Below, in pieces: positions 57,394-64,000 of a stretch of 64,000 bases of DNA (its first letter is position 1; every line of letters starts with the position of its first letter). Made by a program: the position numbers and the translations under genes. The stretch is from an uncultured Granulosicoccus sp. (GTDB taxonomy: Bacteria; Pseudomonadota; Gammaproteobacteria; Granulosicoccales; Granulosicoccaceae). The notes beneath the pieces were generated by a model. The model was not told the DNA's origin. It did not search any database and saw nothing but the letters and a program-made list of their open reading frames with translations. The stretch spans positions 1 to 64,000 of the forward strand of contig CANLNQ010000021.1 of NCBI GenBank assembly GCA_947492525.1, in the 5' to 3' direction.

Positions 57394-58713
57394 ATGAACG
57401 TCACGACCACATCCGTACAGGCCTTCCGCTCTTCCATCCTGCATTGCACGCGCGACCCCGGCGAACAGGACGACACCGCCGTGGAGTATCTTGAAGACGG
57501 CATTCTGCTCGTGTCCAAGGGTCGGATAGAAAGCATCGGACCGGCCGATGCGCTGCTGGCCACGCTGCCTGAACAGGTGACGGTACACGATTATCGTGGC
57601 CAGTTGATTGTGCCGGGCTTCATTGACACGCATGTGCATTACCCGCAGACCGACATGATTGCCTCATACGGTTCGCAACTGCTCGAGTGGCTGAACAACT
57701 ACACCTTTCCCACCGAAAGACAGTTCTCGGATGCGGCGCACGCAGCCGATACGGCGGATTTCTTCCTGTCAGAATTGTTGCGCAATGGCACCACCAGCGC
57801 ACTGGTGCTCGGCACCGTGCATACCGAATCGGTCGATGCCTTCTTCGAGAAGGCCCGACAACGTGGACTGCGGATGATTGCCGGCAAGGTTCTGATGGAT
57901 CGCAATTGCCCGGAGTACCTGCGCGATACCGCGCAGACCGGCTACAGCCAGAGCAAGGCATTGATCGAGCGCTGGCATGGACAGGAACGCCTGCAATACG
58001 CCATCACACCCCGCTTCGCTCCCACCTCCACCGAGCACCAGCTGCAGCTGGCCGGGCAGTTGGCAGCGGAACACCCGGATACCTTTGTGCATACGCATGT
58101 TGCCGAGAACGTGCGCGAAGTGGAATGGGTTGCCGAACTGTTCCCCAAGAGCCGCAGCTATCTGGACGTCTACGATCAGTTCAATCTGCTGCGCGATCGA
58201 TCGGTACTCGCTCATTGCATACACCTGGATGCCGAAGATCGACAGCGGCTGGCCTCGAGTGGTGCCGCCATGGCCTTCTGCCCCACCTCCAATCTGTTTC
58301 TCGGCAGCGGGCTGTTCGACCTGTCCGCTGCTCAATCAGTCGGTGCCCGAGTCGGCCTGGGTACCGATGTGGGGGCAGGCACCAGCTTCAGTATGCTGCA
58401 GACCCTGAGTGAAGCCTACAAGGTCTCGCAGATGGCCGGACAATCCCTGTCACCCTACCGCGCCTTGTACCTTGCCACACTGGGCAGTGCCAAGGCCTTG
58501 TACATCGATGATCACGTCGGCAATTTCGATCATGGCAAGGAGGCCGACTTCCTCGTGCTCGACTGGCAGTCCACGCCCTTGATGACACGACGCATGCAGG
58601 CAGCCACCACGCTGAAGGAAAAGCTGTTCGCCCTGTTCATGCTCGGTGATGATCGTGCGGTCAGCAAGACCTACATTCAGGGTCGATGCGCGCACGACCG
58701 GGATGCACTGTAA
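57394..58713 (+). CDS. guaD: Guanine deaminase
   Basis: Zinc amidohydrolase that converts guanine to xanthine, the substrate of XdhAB. The 439-residue product has metal ligands in PGFIDTHVHYPQTDMI, HTHVAENVREVEWV and SVLAHCIHL, and the acidic residue in GLGTDVGAGTSFSMLQTL. The start is ATG 57394, 7 bp after the xdhC stop; an ATG at 57265 lies inside xdhC and adds no family sequence. It completes a route from guanine to urate together with the permease and xdhABC. Confidence 0.95.
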   Translation: MNVTTTSVQAFRSSILHCTRDPGEQDDTAVEYLEDGILLVSKGRIESIGPADALLATLPEQVTVHDYRGQLIVPGFIDTHVHYPQTDMIASYGSQLLEWLNNYTFPTERQFSDAAHAADTADFFLSELLRNGTTSALVLGTVHTESVDAFFEKARQRGLRMIAGKVLMDRNCPEYLRDTAQTGYSQSKALIERWHGQERLQYAITPRFAPTSTEHQLQLAGQLAAEHPDTFVHTHVAENVREVEWVAELFPKSRSYLDVYDQFNLLRDRSVLAHCIHLDAEDRQRLASSGAAMAFCPTSNLFLGSGLFDLSAAQSVGARVGLGTDVGAGTSFSMLQTLSEAYKVSQMAGQSLSPYRALYLATLGSAKALYIDDHVGNFDHGKEADFLVLDWQSTPLMTRRMQAATTLKEKLFALFMLGDDRAVSKTYIQGRCAHDRDAL

Positions 58714-58812
58714 ACACCGACAGTTGCTCGCCTGAATCTCTGAGCATTCTTTCGTTCGTTCACTCGTTTGCTTGATCGCTTGTCAGGCTTCTTTGCCAGC
58801 GCGAAAGCGCAA

Positions 58813-58840
58813 TTCGACATGGCTGCGTTCGATATATACA
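58813..58840 (+). promoter_or_regulatory. Possible promoter of the TIR-like gene
   Basis: TTCGAC and TATACA are spaced by 16 bp in an AT-rich stretch, 56 bp before the proposed start. The -10 matches in 5 of 6 positions, the -35 poorly. Confidence 0.35.
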
Positions 58841-58896
58841 ATGGTTTTTAAGGAATACTCTCAATTCGAATAGTTGCTTCCAGCTAGGAGATGGTG

Positions 58897-59532
58897 ATGA
58901 AGGTGTTCGTGAGTGTTGGAGCTACATCCAATGAAAAGCAAGAATTATTCGTCAGCGCTGTCGAAGATCGTTTGAGATCCGAGGGACTTATACCTCAAAC
59001 TGTGGGAAGGAATACATTTAGTTCAGACGCTCCACTTAAAGCAATCACTGATCTAATGGATAACTGCGACGGCGTGATTGTAATAGCTTTGGAAAGAATC
59101 TATTGTCCAAATGGTTTGGAAAAGAGAAATGGAGAAAAACAAAAGGAAACAGGAGAACTGAAAATATCCACACCGTGGAATCAAATAGAAGCAGCACTAG
59201 GATATTCCAGAGAATTGCCGATCATGGTGCTGGTAGAGAAAGGCCTTCGATGTGATGGGTTGCTAGAGCCAGGGAATGATTGGTTTGTGCAAACCATAAC
59301 TTTAGAAAGTAGCTCCTTGAATACACCTCAATTTAATGGAATTCTGGCAGATTGGAAAAACAAGTTGAAAAAACAAGGCAAAGCTTCTACGACAAGTAAA
59401 AACCCTGCTGAATTAACGATCATAGAAATGTTCGGAGGGTTAAAAATTACTCAATTATGGGCTGCTCTTGGTGCATTAGCTATCGCAATAGGTGGATCCT
59501 TCGCGTTGGGAGCTCAACTGTTTGGAAAATAA
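58897..59532 (+). CDS. TIR-like domain protein with C-terminal membrane anchor
   Basis: A 211-residue protein from ATG 58897; TAGGAG ends 6 bp upstream, while the in-frame ATG at 58891 would touch it, so I prefer 58897. The first 150 residues read as an alpha/beta nucleotide-like or TIR-like fold: KVFVSVGATSNEKQELFVSAV (strand, then helix), DNCDGVIVIALERIY, and WNQIEAALGYSRELPIMVLVEKG, where the Glu in QIEAALG sits where TIR and nucleoside deoxyribosyltransferase-like enzymes keep their catalytic Glu. A linker and one membrane segment (LWAALGALAIAIGGSFALGAQL) end the protein. The gene is visibly richer in A+T than all its neighbours, a sign of transfer. Possible roles are an NAD-degrading or nucleotide-sensing immune effector or a general TIR-like signalling protein. 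I see no partner gene. Confidence 0.6.
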   Translation: MKVFVSVGATSNEKQELFVSAVEDRLRSEGLIPQTVGRNTFSSDAPLKAITDLMDNCDGVIVIALERIYCPNGLEKRNGEKQKETGELKISTPWNQIEAALGYSRELPIMVLVEKGLRCDGLLEPGNDWFVQTITLESSSLNTPQFNGILADWKNKLKKQGKASTTSKNPAELTIIEMFGGLKITQLWAALGALAIAIGGSFALGAQLFGK

Positions 59533-60005
59533 ATCTATTCTTTACGATCATCAAAATAAATAGCCCTGACAATACGATGAACGCCGACACTTGCTGCCAG
59601 CGCACAACCTTGAGAACCTCAGAACGCGCGCTGGCAGCAAGTGCGGGTTATCGGGAGTGATCGAACGTTCGCCTGCCCCCCCTATCGCCCGAATGTCATA
59701 ACGCCTTATCGCTTGATCTAACGTTCGGCCTACCGCCCACCGCCCACCGCCTAACGGCTAACGGCTAACGGCTGTTCGGCCGAGCATCGCCAGGCAGCGA
59801 CGGCAGCGATATCTGACCTCTTGCCCTGCCGCGCTTGAACCGAGCCGGCAATGGGTAATGAAGCAATTACACGGTCTCTCGAATTATTTGCAAGCACTGT
59901 GAAGTCGATCACAGCAGCATGCACTATGGCTACTCAGAGCTCGGGACCACCGGGCTCTTTACGAACGTTGAGAAGTTGAACACTTGAATCAACAGAGGTA
60001 AAGCC
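59533..60005. other. Non-coding stretch with repeats between the TIR-like gene and the DUF3618 cluster
   Basis: This 473-bp gap holds a perfect 16-bp inverted repeat (listed separately), short direct repeats at about 59736-59771 (CGCCCAC twice, CTAACGG three times) and otherwise nothing I can read as a gene. The promoter of the 60006-62292 genes must lie in its right half. Confidence 0.5.
59588..59643. repeat. Perfect 16-bp inverted repeat with 24-nt loop
   Basis: CACTTGCTGCCAGCGC at 59588-59603 and its exact reverse complement at 59628-59643 can form a strong stem-loop. No T tract follows on the plus strand. It starts 55 bp after the TIR-like gene stop. It may be a Rho-independent-like stop for the AT-rich islet, a remnant of a small mobile element (MITE- or REP-like), or a structured RNA. 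Confidence 0.7.
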
Positions 60006-60755
60006 ATGACGAACACTACGAAAGACACCAGTACGCACATTGCCGACGAAGCCGGCAAGGCCAGCGAGAGCATCAAGAACGAAGCAAGTCAGCTGGCGCA
60101 GGAAGCGAAGTCGAAAACCCACGAGCAGGCCGAGAAGCAGTTCGACAGGGGACAGGACGTCGTTGCCTCTCAGGTTGACACCTTGTCATCGGCGGTGGAT
60201 GAAGCTGCCAGGAAGCTGAACGAGGAAGATCATCCGCTGGGCCACTACACGCGAGAGATGGCAGACTCCATGTCGGGCCTGTCGGACAAGATCAGCAACA
60301 GCTCGCTGGATGAACTGGCAGCCGACACACGCAGACTGGCCAGAGACAACCCCGGCTTGTTCATGCTGGGCAGCATTGCCATCGGCGTTGCAGCCTCGCG
60401 TTTCTTCAAGGCCAGTGCCGATCGTGACAGCCGCGAGTATGTCGGCAACCAGCAGGAATACCAGGACAACTACGCCAGCGACTATGGCCGCAGTCGCAGC
60501 GTCAGGCATCAGCCGCGCTATTCGGAAACAGAGCGACTCGCGGCAAGAACCTATCCATCGCATCGCAACGACAGGAATCGAATCGATTCTCCGGTAGACG
60601 CGAACCCGACGTCGACCGCAAACACCACGATTGCCAAGGATGCCGCGACATCTCGCGATGAGCCGCGAATCAATCCACCCGTAGCGCCGGCTGACAAGTC
60701 TGTTCGCAACAAGACGGTCGGCAGCAAGAATGCCACGGAATCCGAAGGAGTATAA
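60006..60755 (+). CDS. YqjD/ElaB-like membrane-anchored protein
   Basis: A 249-residue protein with an Ala/Lys/Glu/Asp-rich amphipathic coiled-coil N-terminus (DEAGKASESIKNEASQLAQEAKS), a short hydrophobic segment at about residues 116-131 (LFMLGSIAIGVAASRFF) preceded by ARDNPG, and a polar, disordered C-terminus. The ARDNPG-plus-hydrophobic-segment pattern is like the DUF883 proteins YqjD and ElaB, which tether ribosomes or act in stress at the inner membrane; the similarity is weak. It begins a three-gene series with 2-bp gap and 4-bp overlap to the following genes. Confidence 0.65.
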   Translation: MTNTTKDTSTHIADEAGKASESIKNEASQLAQEAKSKTHEQAEKQFDRGQDVVASQVDTLSSAVDEAARKLNEEDHPLGHYTREMADSMSGLSDKISNSSLDELAADTRRLARDNPGLFMLGSIAIGVAASRFFKASADRDSREYVGNQQEYQDNYASDYGRSRSVRHQPRYSETERLAARTYPSHRNDRNRIDSPVDANPTSTANTTIAKDAATSRDEPRINPPVAPADKSVRNKTVGSKNATESEGV

Positions 60756-60757
60756 GC

Positions 60758-61198
60758 ATGTCAGCGACAGATAATACAACGATGGAATACAGAGAGCAGA
60801 AGCACGCCGGCTTTGAAGAGAAGTCGGTCGGTGGACTGTTCACGAAGCTGGGTAGCGACATCAGCGATCTGGTCAGTACCGAGTTGAGCATGGCGAGAGC
60901 CGAGATCGGCAATTCGGTCGATGACATCAAGACGGGCGCGGCAAGCCTTCTCGTCTCCGGGGTGGTACTGCTCGCCGGGGTCATGGTTCTGCTGGCAGCA
61001 GCCTGTCTTGCGCTGGCGCAATTGACTCAGCTGTCGGCCTGGGTTGCGACACTGATCGTGGGAGCGATTGTCACGATCATTGGCGTTGTCATGCTGCAGG
61101 CCGGGAAGAAGAAATTGTCCGCACAGAACCTCAAGCCGTCACGGACACAGCACTCCCTGCAGAAAGATAAACAAATGGTGGAGAACAAATTATCATGA
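60758..61198 (+). CDS. YqjE-like phage-holin-family membrane protein
   Basis: A 146-residue protein with two membrane segments (LLVSGVVLLAGVMVLLAAACLALAQL and AWVATLIVGAIVTIIGVVML) and a cytoplasmic N-terminus with SVGGLFTKLGSDISDLVSTELSMARAEI. This matches the superfamily-III holin-like (Phage_holin_3_6, YqjE) family found next to YqjD-like genes. Despite the name it is a chromosomal protein of unknown role and not evidence of a prophage. The stop overlaps the next gene by 4 bp. Confidence 0.8.
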   Translation: MSATDNTTMEYREQKHAGFEEKSVGGLFTKLGSDISDLVSTELSMARAEIGNSVDDIKTGAASLLVSGVVLLAGVMVLLAAACLALAQLTQLSAWVATLIVGAIVTIIGVVMLQAGKKKLSAQNLKPSRTQHSLQKDKQMVENKLS

Positions 61199-62292
61199 AT
61201 GATGCATACACACAGACACAGGATCCTCGCGAGCTGGAAGAACGTGCGAACCATCAGCGCTCGGAGATTAACCGAACCCTGTCGCAGATCGAGAGCCAGT
61301 TTTCACCCAGTCAGATGATCGACCAGGCCATGGGCCTGTTCAAGGACAACGGTGGGGAGATGGCAAACAACCTCGGGCGCACCGTGCGCGACAATCCCGT
61401 CCCGTTGCTGTTGACTGGCGTGGGACTCGCCTGGATGGCCATGTCATCCCAGAACGCCTCCAGATCGCGCGGCTACCCTCGTGATCATTACGACTACCGT
61501 GATGATGGATACGCTCGGTACGACGATCATGATTACCGCAGCTACGATACCCGCGACTTTCGCGATCAGGACCTCTATCGGGGAAATCGCGCCGCCTATC
61601 CTGTCGATGCCGACGACCACAGTCGTGGACAGGGTATCGGCGATGCAAGGTCGGCTTATACCAGCGACTCTCTGCAATCCGGCGTTGCCGGAGAAGACCC
61701 GAATGAATCATCGTTGATGGACAAGGCCAGGCATGCAGGCAACGAGGCACTTGACTCGATGGCCGATGCTCGTGACAAGGCGAAGGCCATGGGACAGGAT
61801 GCGCTCGACTCAGTAGCTGATGCGCGAGATGAGGCCGAGTATCGCTATCGGCAAGAGGCCCACAGAGCCCGACATGCTGCTCGTGACTGGCGCGATCGTG
61901 CCGGCGGGCAGATGCAGGATTTTCGCGGCACCATGCGCTCGACGACTGAAGATGCCTCACGTTTCATGCGTGAACAACCACTGGTCGTCGGTGCGGCTGG
62001 CATTGCACTGGGCGCACTGATCGGTGCGTTGCTTCCCCCGACTCGCGTCGAGGATCGGCTGGCCGGACAGCGTTCGGATGCCATCACTGACGAGGTGGAA
62101 AGGAAAGCGGAAGACACGTTAAAGCAGGGCAGCAGTGCCGCCCGTGAGCATGTGCAGAAGGCGGCAGAAGACGTCAAAACATCGGCCAGTGAAGCCCTCG
62201 ACAAGGCGGAAAGAAAGGCCGAATCGAAGACCGAGTCAAACACTGACAGCAGGACGGACAAGACCTCTGGCAAAACGACGTCTACCGCCTGA
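61195..62292 (+). CDS. DUF3618-domain protein
   Basis: A 365-residue protein. The N-terminus DPRELEERANHQRSEINRTLSQIES is the DUF3618 motif, followed by ARTVRDNPVPLLLTGVGLAWMAM-like membrane sequence (LLLTGVGLAWMAM about residues 73-85), a Tyr/Asp/Arg-rich low-complexity tract (about 92-145), a coiled-coil with a repeated DSMADARDKAKAMGQ-DALDSVADARDEA unit, a second hydrophobic segment LVVGAAGIALGALIGALL, and a Lys/Glu/Ala-rich tail. Together with the two preceding genes it forms a compact envelope-associated cluster seen in many Proteobacteria; the molecular function is unknown. Confidence 0.8.
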   Translation: MNDAYTQTQDPRELEERANHQRSEINRTLSQIESQFSPSQMIDQAMGLFKDNGGEMANNLGRTVRDNPVPLLLTGVGLAWMAMSSQNASRSRGYPRDHYDYRDDGYARYDDHDYRSYDTRDFRDQDLYRGNRAAYPVDADDHSRGQGIGDARSAYTSDSLQSGVAGEDPNESSLMDKARHAGNEALDSMADARDKAKAMGQDALDSVADARDEAEYRYRQEAHRARHAARDWRDRAGGQMQDFRGTMRSTTEDASRFMREQPLVVGAAGIALGALIGALLPPTRVEDRLAGQRSDAITDEVERKAEDTLKQGSSAAREHVQKAAEDVKTSASEALDKAERKAESKTESNTDSRTDKTSGKTTSTA

Positions 62293-62441
62293 GATCGGTA
62301 CTCGCCTGAGATCGGCACTGAAGGTAAGCAGTTGACTGCCTCAGACCTCGTAAACCGAATCTGATGCGTGTCGATGTCGGTCAGCTGAAAAGGCAACACG
62401 GGTGCGGACAGGGATGTCCGGCATCCATTCAGGTGTCAAAA

Positions 62442-62477
62442 GTGTGAAAGGTGTGAAAGGTGTGAAAGGTGTGAAAG
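62442..62477. repeat. 9-bp tandem repeat (GTGTGAAAG)4
   Basis: Four perfect copies of GTGTGAAAG flanked by decayed partial copies lie in the 194-bp gap between convergent genes. Read on the minus strand they give Phe-Thr-Pro repeats, but they are outside any credible gene. Confidence 0.85.
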
Positions 62478-62486
62478 TGTGCAGCG

Positions 62487-63203
62487 TTACTGCAACCGTT
62501 TCAGCAATGTTCGACTGCGCTGGTACAGCGTATAAAGACTGGCGATGCACATGATCCATAGGGCACCTTGCAGAACCTGCTGATACAGCAGGGATTCGGA
62601 AACCAGGACCGCGACGGCCGAGAGCAGCAGCGCCACCGTCAGCAAAGCCATGCGTTGAGGCTTTGCCATCGGCCCCGAGAAATCCACCACCCCATCAATT
62701 CCCTTACCCAGTTCCCGTACATAGGCTGTCGCCACCGCAAGCGTTGCAGCCGCCCACCCCAGGGATACAAAACCGGCAGCCACACCCGCTCCCACCAGAA
62801 ACAGGACATCCGCGATCCTGTCGGGCAGCTCGTTCCATACAGCACCGTCGCGCGTCTGCTTGCCCGCCTCTATGGCCACCATGCCATCCATCAGATTGCA
62901 CAACAACCTCAGCTGACAGCTGATTGCCGCCAGCAACAGACACAAACCCACCCAGCCAGCCGACTCGAGTTGACGCGTTGCCAGCAGGCATGCAAGCGCC
63001 ATCGCAGCCGCGGCGATACTGCACCAGGAGATCTGATTCGGCGTGATGTTCGTGGCGGCCAGACGCTGCGCCAGAGTGCCAGCCCATCGGCTCGAACGAC
63101 TGGCCAGCGGTCGTCTGTCGCCGGTCACGTCTGCCGCCTTGCCGTCAGGGACGGTATCGCCCGATACCGACGGCTTGGTTGAGTCATTCACGAAACGTCC
63201 CAC
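62487..63203 (-). CDS. CDP-alcohol phosphatidyltransferase family protein
   Basis: A 238-residue membrane enzyme that transfers a phosphatidyl group from CDP-diacylglycerol to an alcohol. Six hydrophobic segments are visible. The usual DGx2ARx8Gx3Dx3D site appears in changed form: NLMDGMVAIEAGKQTRDGAV continues to WNELPDRIAD, with Ile instead of Arg and Asn instead of one Asp, a variant seen in the YnbA-like branch. The enzyme may therefore make an unusual phospholipid. It follows the CdsA-like gene with a 16-bp overlap, as in ynbAB-type pairs. Confidence 0.85.
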   Translation of the reverse strand: MGRFVNDSTKPSVSGDTVPDGKAADVTGDRRPLASRSSRWAGTLAQRLAATNITPNQISWCSIAAAAMALACLLATRQLESAGWVGLCLLLAAISCQLRLLCNLMDGMVAIEAGKQTRDGAVWNELPDRIADVLFLVGAGVAAGFVSLGWAAATLAVATAYVRELGKGIDGVVDFSGPMAKPQRMALLTVALLLSAVAVLVSESLLYQQVLQGALWIMCIASLYTLYQRSRTLLKRLQ

Positions 63204-64000
63204 CCATAGCGCACAAGATGAAAGAAGACCGGTGCCGAGAACAGCACTGAATCCATGCGATCGATGAAGCCACCATGCCCGGCAATCAGGTGCCCCCAGT
63301 CCTTCACCCCGCGGTCACGCTTGATGGCCGACAGGACAAGCCCGCCCATGAAGCCCATCAGGGTACAGGCCAATGCCATGCCTGCTGATTGCCAGAGCGT
63401 GAACGGCGTTATCCACCACAGCATGGCGCCGATCAGGGTGGCGCTGAGTATGCCACCCACCGCCCCCTCCACGGTTTTCGATGGCGACAAGGCAGGCGCA
63501 ATGCGTCTTTTGCCCAGTAGCTTTCCCCAGACATACTGCAGCACATCGCTGATCTGCACGACCACCACCAGATAGGCAATCAGCAGAACCTGGCGGCCTT
63601 CGTAACCGGGTATCTGCAAGGTCAGCAAGGCAGGCACATGAGAGGCGCAGAACACGCAGATCATCAAGGCCCATTGCGTCTCTGCTACTCTGACAAGGTA
63701 ATGTCGAGTACTGCCGCGCAAGGCAGCGAGCATCGGGAGCAGCAAAAACGCATAAACCGGGATGAAGATCGAATACAGGCCATACCACTCATACCAGACA
63801 AGCGCGTACTGCAGGGGCAGCACCACAAAGAAAGCGGCCGCGAGTGCCCAGTGATCGTCTCGTCGAGTCTGGGTCAAGGTAATGAATTCACGCAAGGCGG
63901 CGAAAGAGCAGAAACCGAACAGGATGATGACACCGGCCTTGCCCCCCATGAATGCCAGCCCGATCAGAATCACCATGGCCCACCAGGCATTGATTCTGGC
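63188..64000 (-). CDS. Phosphatidate cytidylyltransferase (CdsA/YnbB-like), 5' end cut by window edge
   Basis: Makes CDP-diacylglycerol from phosphatidate and CTP. At least 271 residues are present; the reading frame is open to the window edge upstream of the Met at 63976, so the N-terminus is probably missing. The CDP signature is complete: LSPSKTVEGAVGGILSATLIG and the C-terminal AIKRDRGVKDWGHLIAGHGG followed by FIDRMDSVLFSAPV. Several membrane segments precede it. It supplies the substrate for the overlapping CDP-alcohol transferase. Confidence 0.9.
   Translation of the reverse strand, partial: ARINAWWAMVILIGLAFMGGKAGVIILFGFCSFAALREFITLTQTRRDDHWALAAAFFVVLPLQYALVWYEWYGLYSIFIPVYAFLLLPMLAALRGSTRHYLVRVAETQWALMICVFCASHVPALLTLQIPGYEGRQVLLIAYLVVVVQISDVLQYVWGKLLGKRRIAPALSPSKTVEGAVGGILSATLIGAMLWWITPFTLWQSAGMALACTLMGFMGGLVLSAIKRDRGVKDWGHLIAGHGGFIDRMDSVLFSAPVFFHLVRYGWDVS

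Noticed and set aside
60758..61198. Prophage remnant suggested by a holin-family protein
   Set aside because: The YqjE-like family is chromosomal and lies in a conserved three-gene cluster; no phage genes are present.

Overview
The window looks like chromosomal DNA of a free-living, probably marine, Gammaproteobacterium. The main evidence is the block mrcA / pilMNOPQ-aroK-aroB-damX-like-gltB, which has the same order as in Pseudomonas aeruginosa and related Gammaproteobacteria. The chemoreceptors, the alpha-glucoside ABC importer and the purine oxidation operon fit a motile heterotroph. A Granulosicoccus-like lineage would fit, but this cannot be settled from the sequence. No rRNA or tRNA gene, CRISPR array or prophage was recognised.

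Layout. 1-455: two short tandem repeat tracts and no gene. 456-12576: penicillin-binding protein 1A facing away from the type IV pilus assembly genes pilM-N-O-P-Q, then aroK, aroB and a DamX-like ATPase/SPOR protein. 12790-21304: gltB without gltD, then dnaG, rsmE, a LEA14-like lipoprotein and a Sir2 deacylase. 21294-25945: two adjacent paralogous chemoreceptors. 26135-35890: a surface-fibre locus with a usher-like barrel protein ending in a SPOR domain, a one-domain DUF4402 pilin, a 30-bp degenerate tandem repeat, a two-domain DUF4402 protein, a PapD-like chaperone, an orphan exported protein, an IS1-like insertion sequence and a FlgT-like lipoprotein. 36108-44038: alpha-glucoside uptake (aglE-F-G-K), a GH13 alpha-glucosidase and a divergent LacI regulator with visible operators. 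44030-49797: CinA-type protein, lipoprotein, TcdA, GIY-YIG protein, RRM protein, TrmB and an SLC13 transporter. 49964-58713: purine permease, LysR regulator, xdhA-B-C and guanine deaminase. 58714-60005: an AT-rich islet with a TIR-like membrane protein and a 16-bp inverted repeat. 60006-62292: three-gene envelope-stress-type cluster (YqjD/ElaB-like, YqjE-like, DUF3618). 62487-64000: CDP-alcohol phosphatidyltransferase and a CdsA-like cytidylyltransferase cut by the window edge.

How the genes work together. PilM-N-O-P form the inner-membrane platform that meets the PilQ secretin. AroK and AroB are two steps of the shikimate pathway. The LacI protein probably controls both itself and aglEFGK through two CAAAGCGCTTTG-like sites, and a terminator after aglE should set high binding-protein and lower permease expression. 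The permease, XdhABC and GuaD form a route from imported purines or guanine through xanthine to urate.

The two most interesting parts are the DUF4402 chaperone/usher-like locus, whose candidate usher carries carboxypeptidase-regulatory-like and SPOR modules, and the lone TIR-like transmembrane protein in an AT-rich islet, a candidate immune effector or other acquired signalling protein. Both assignments rest on reading motifs and gene context and were not checked by database search.
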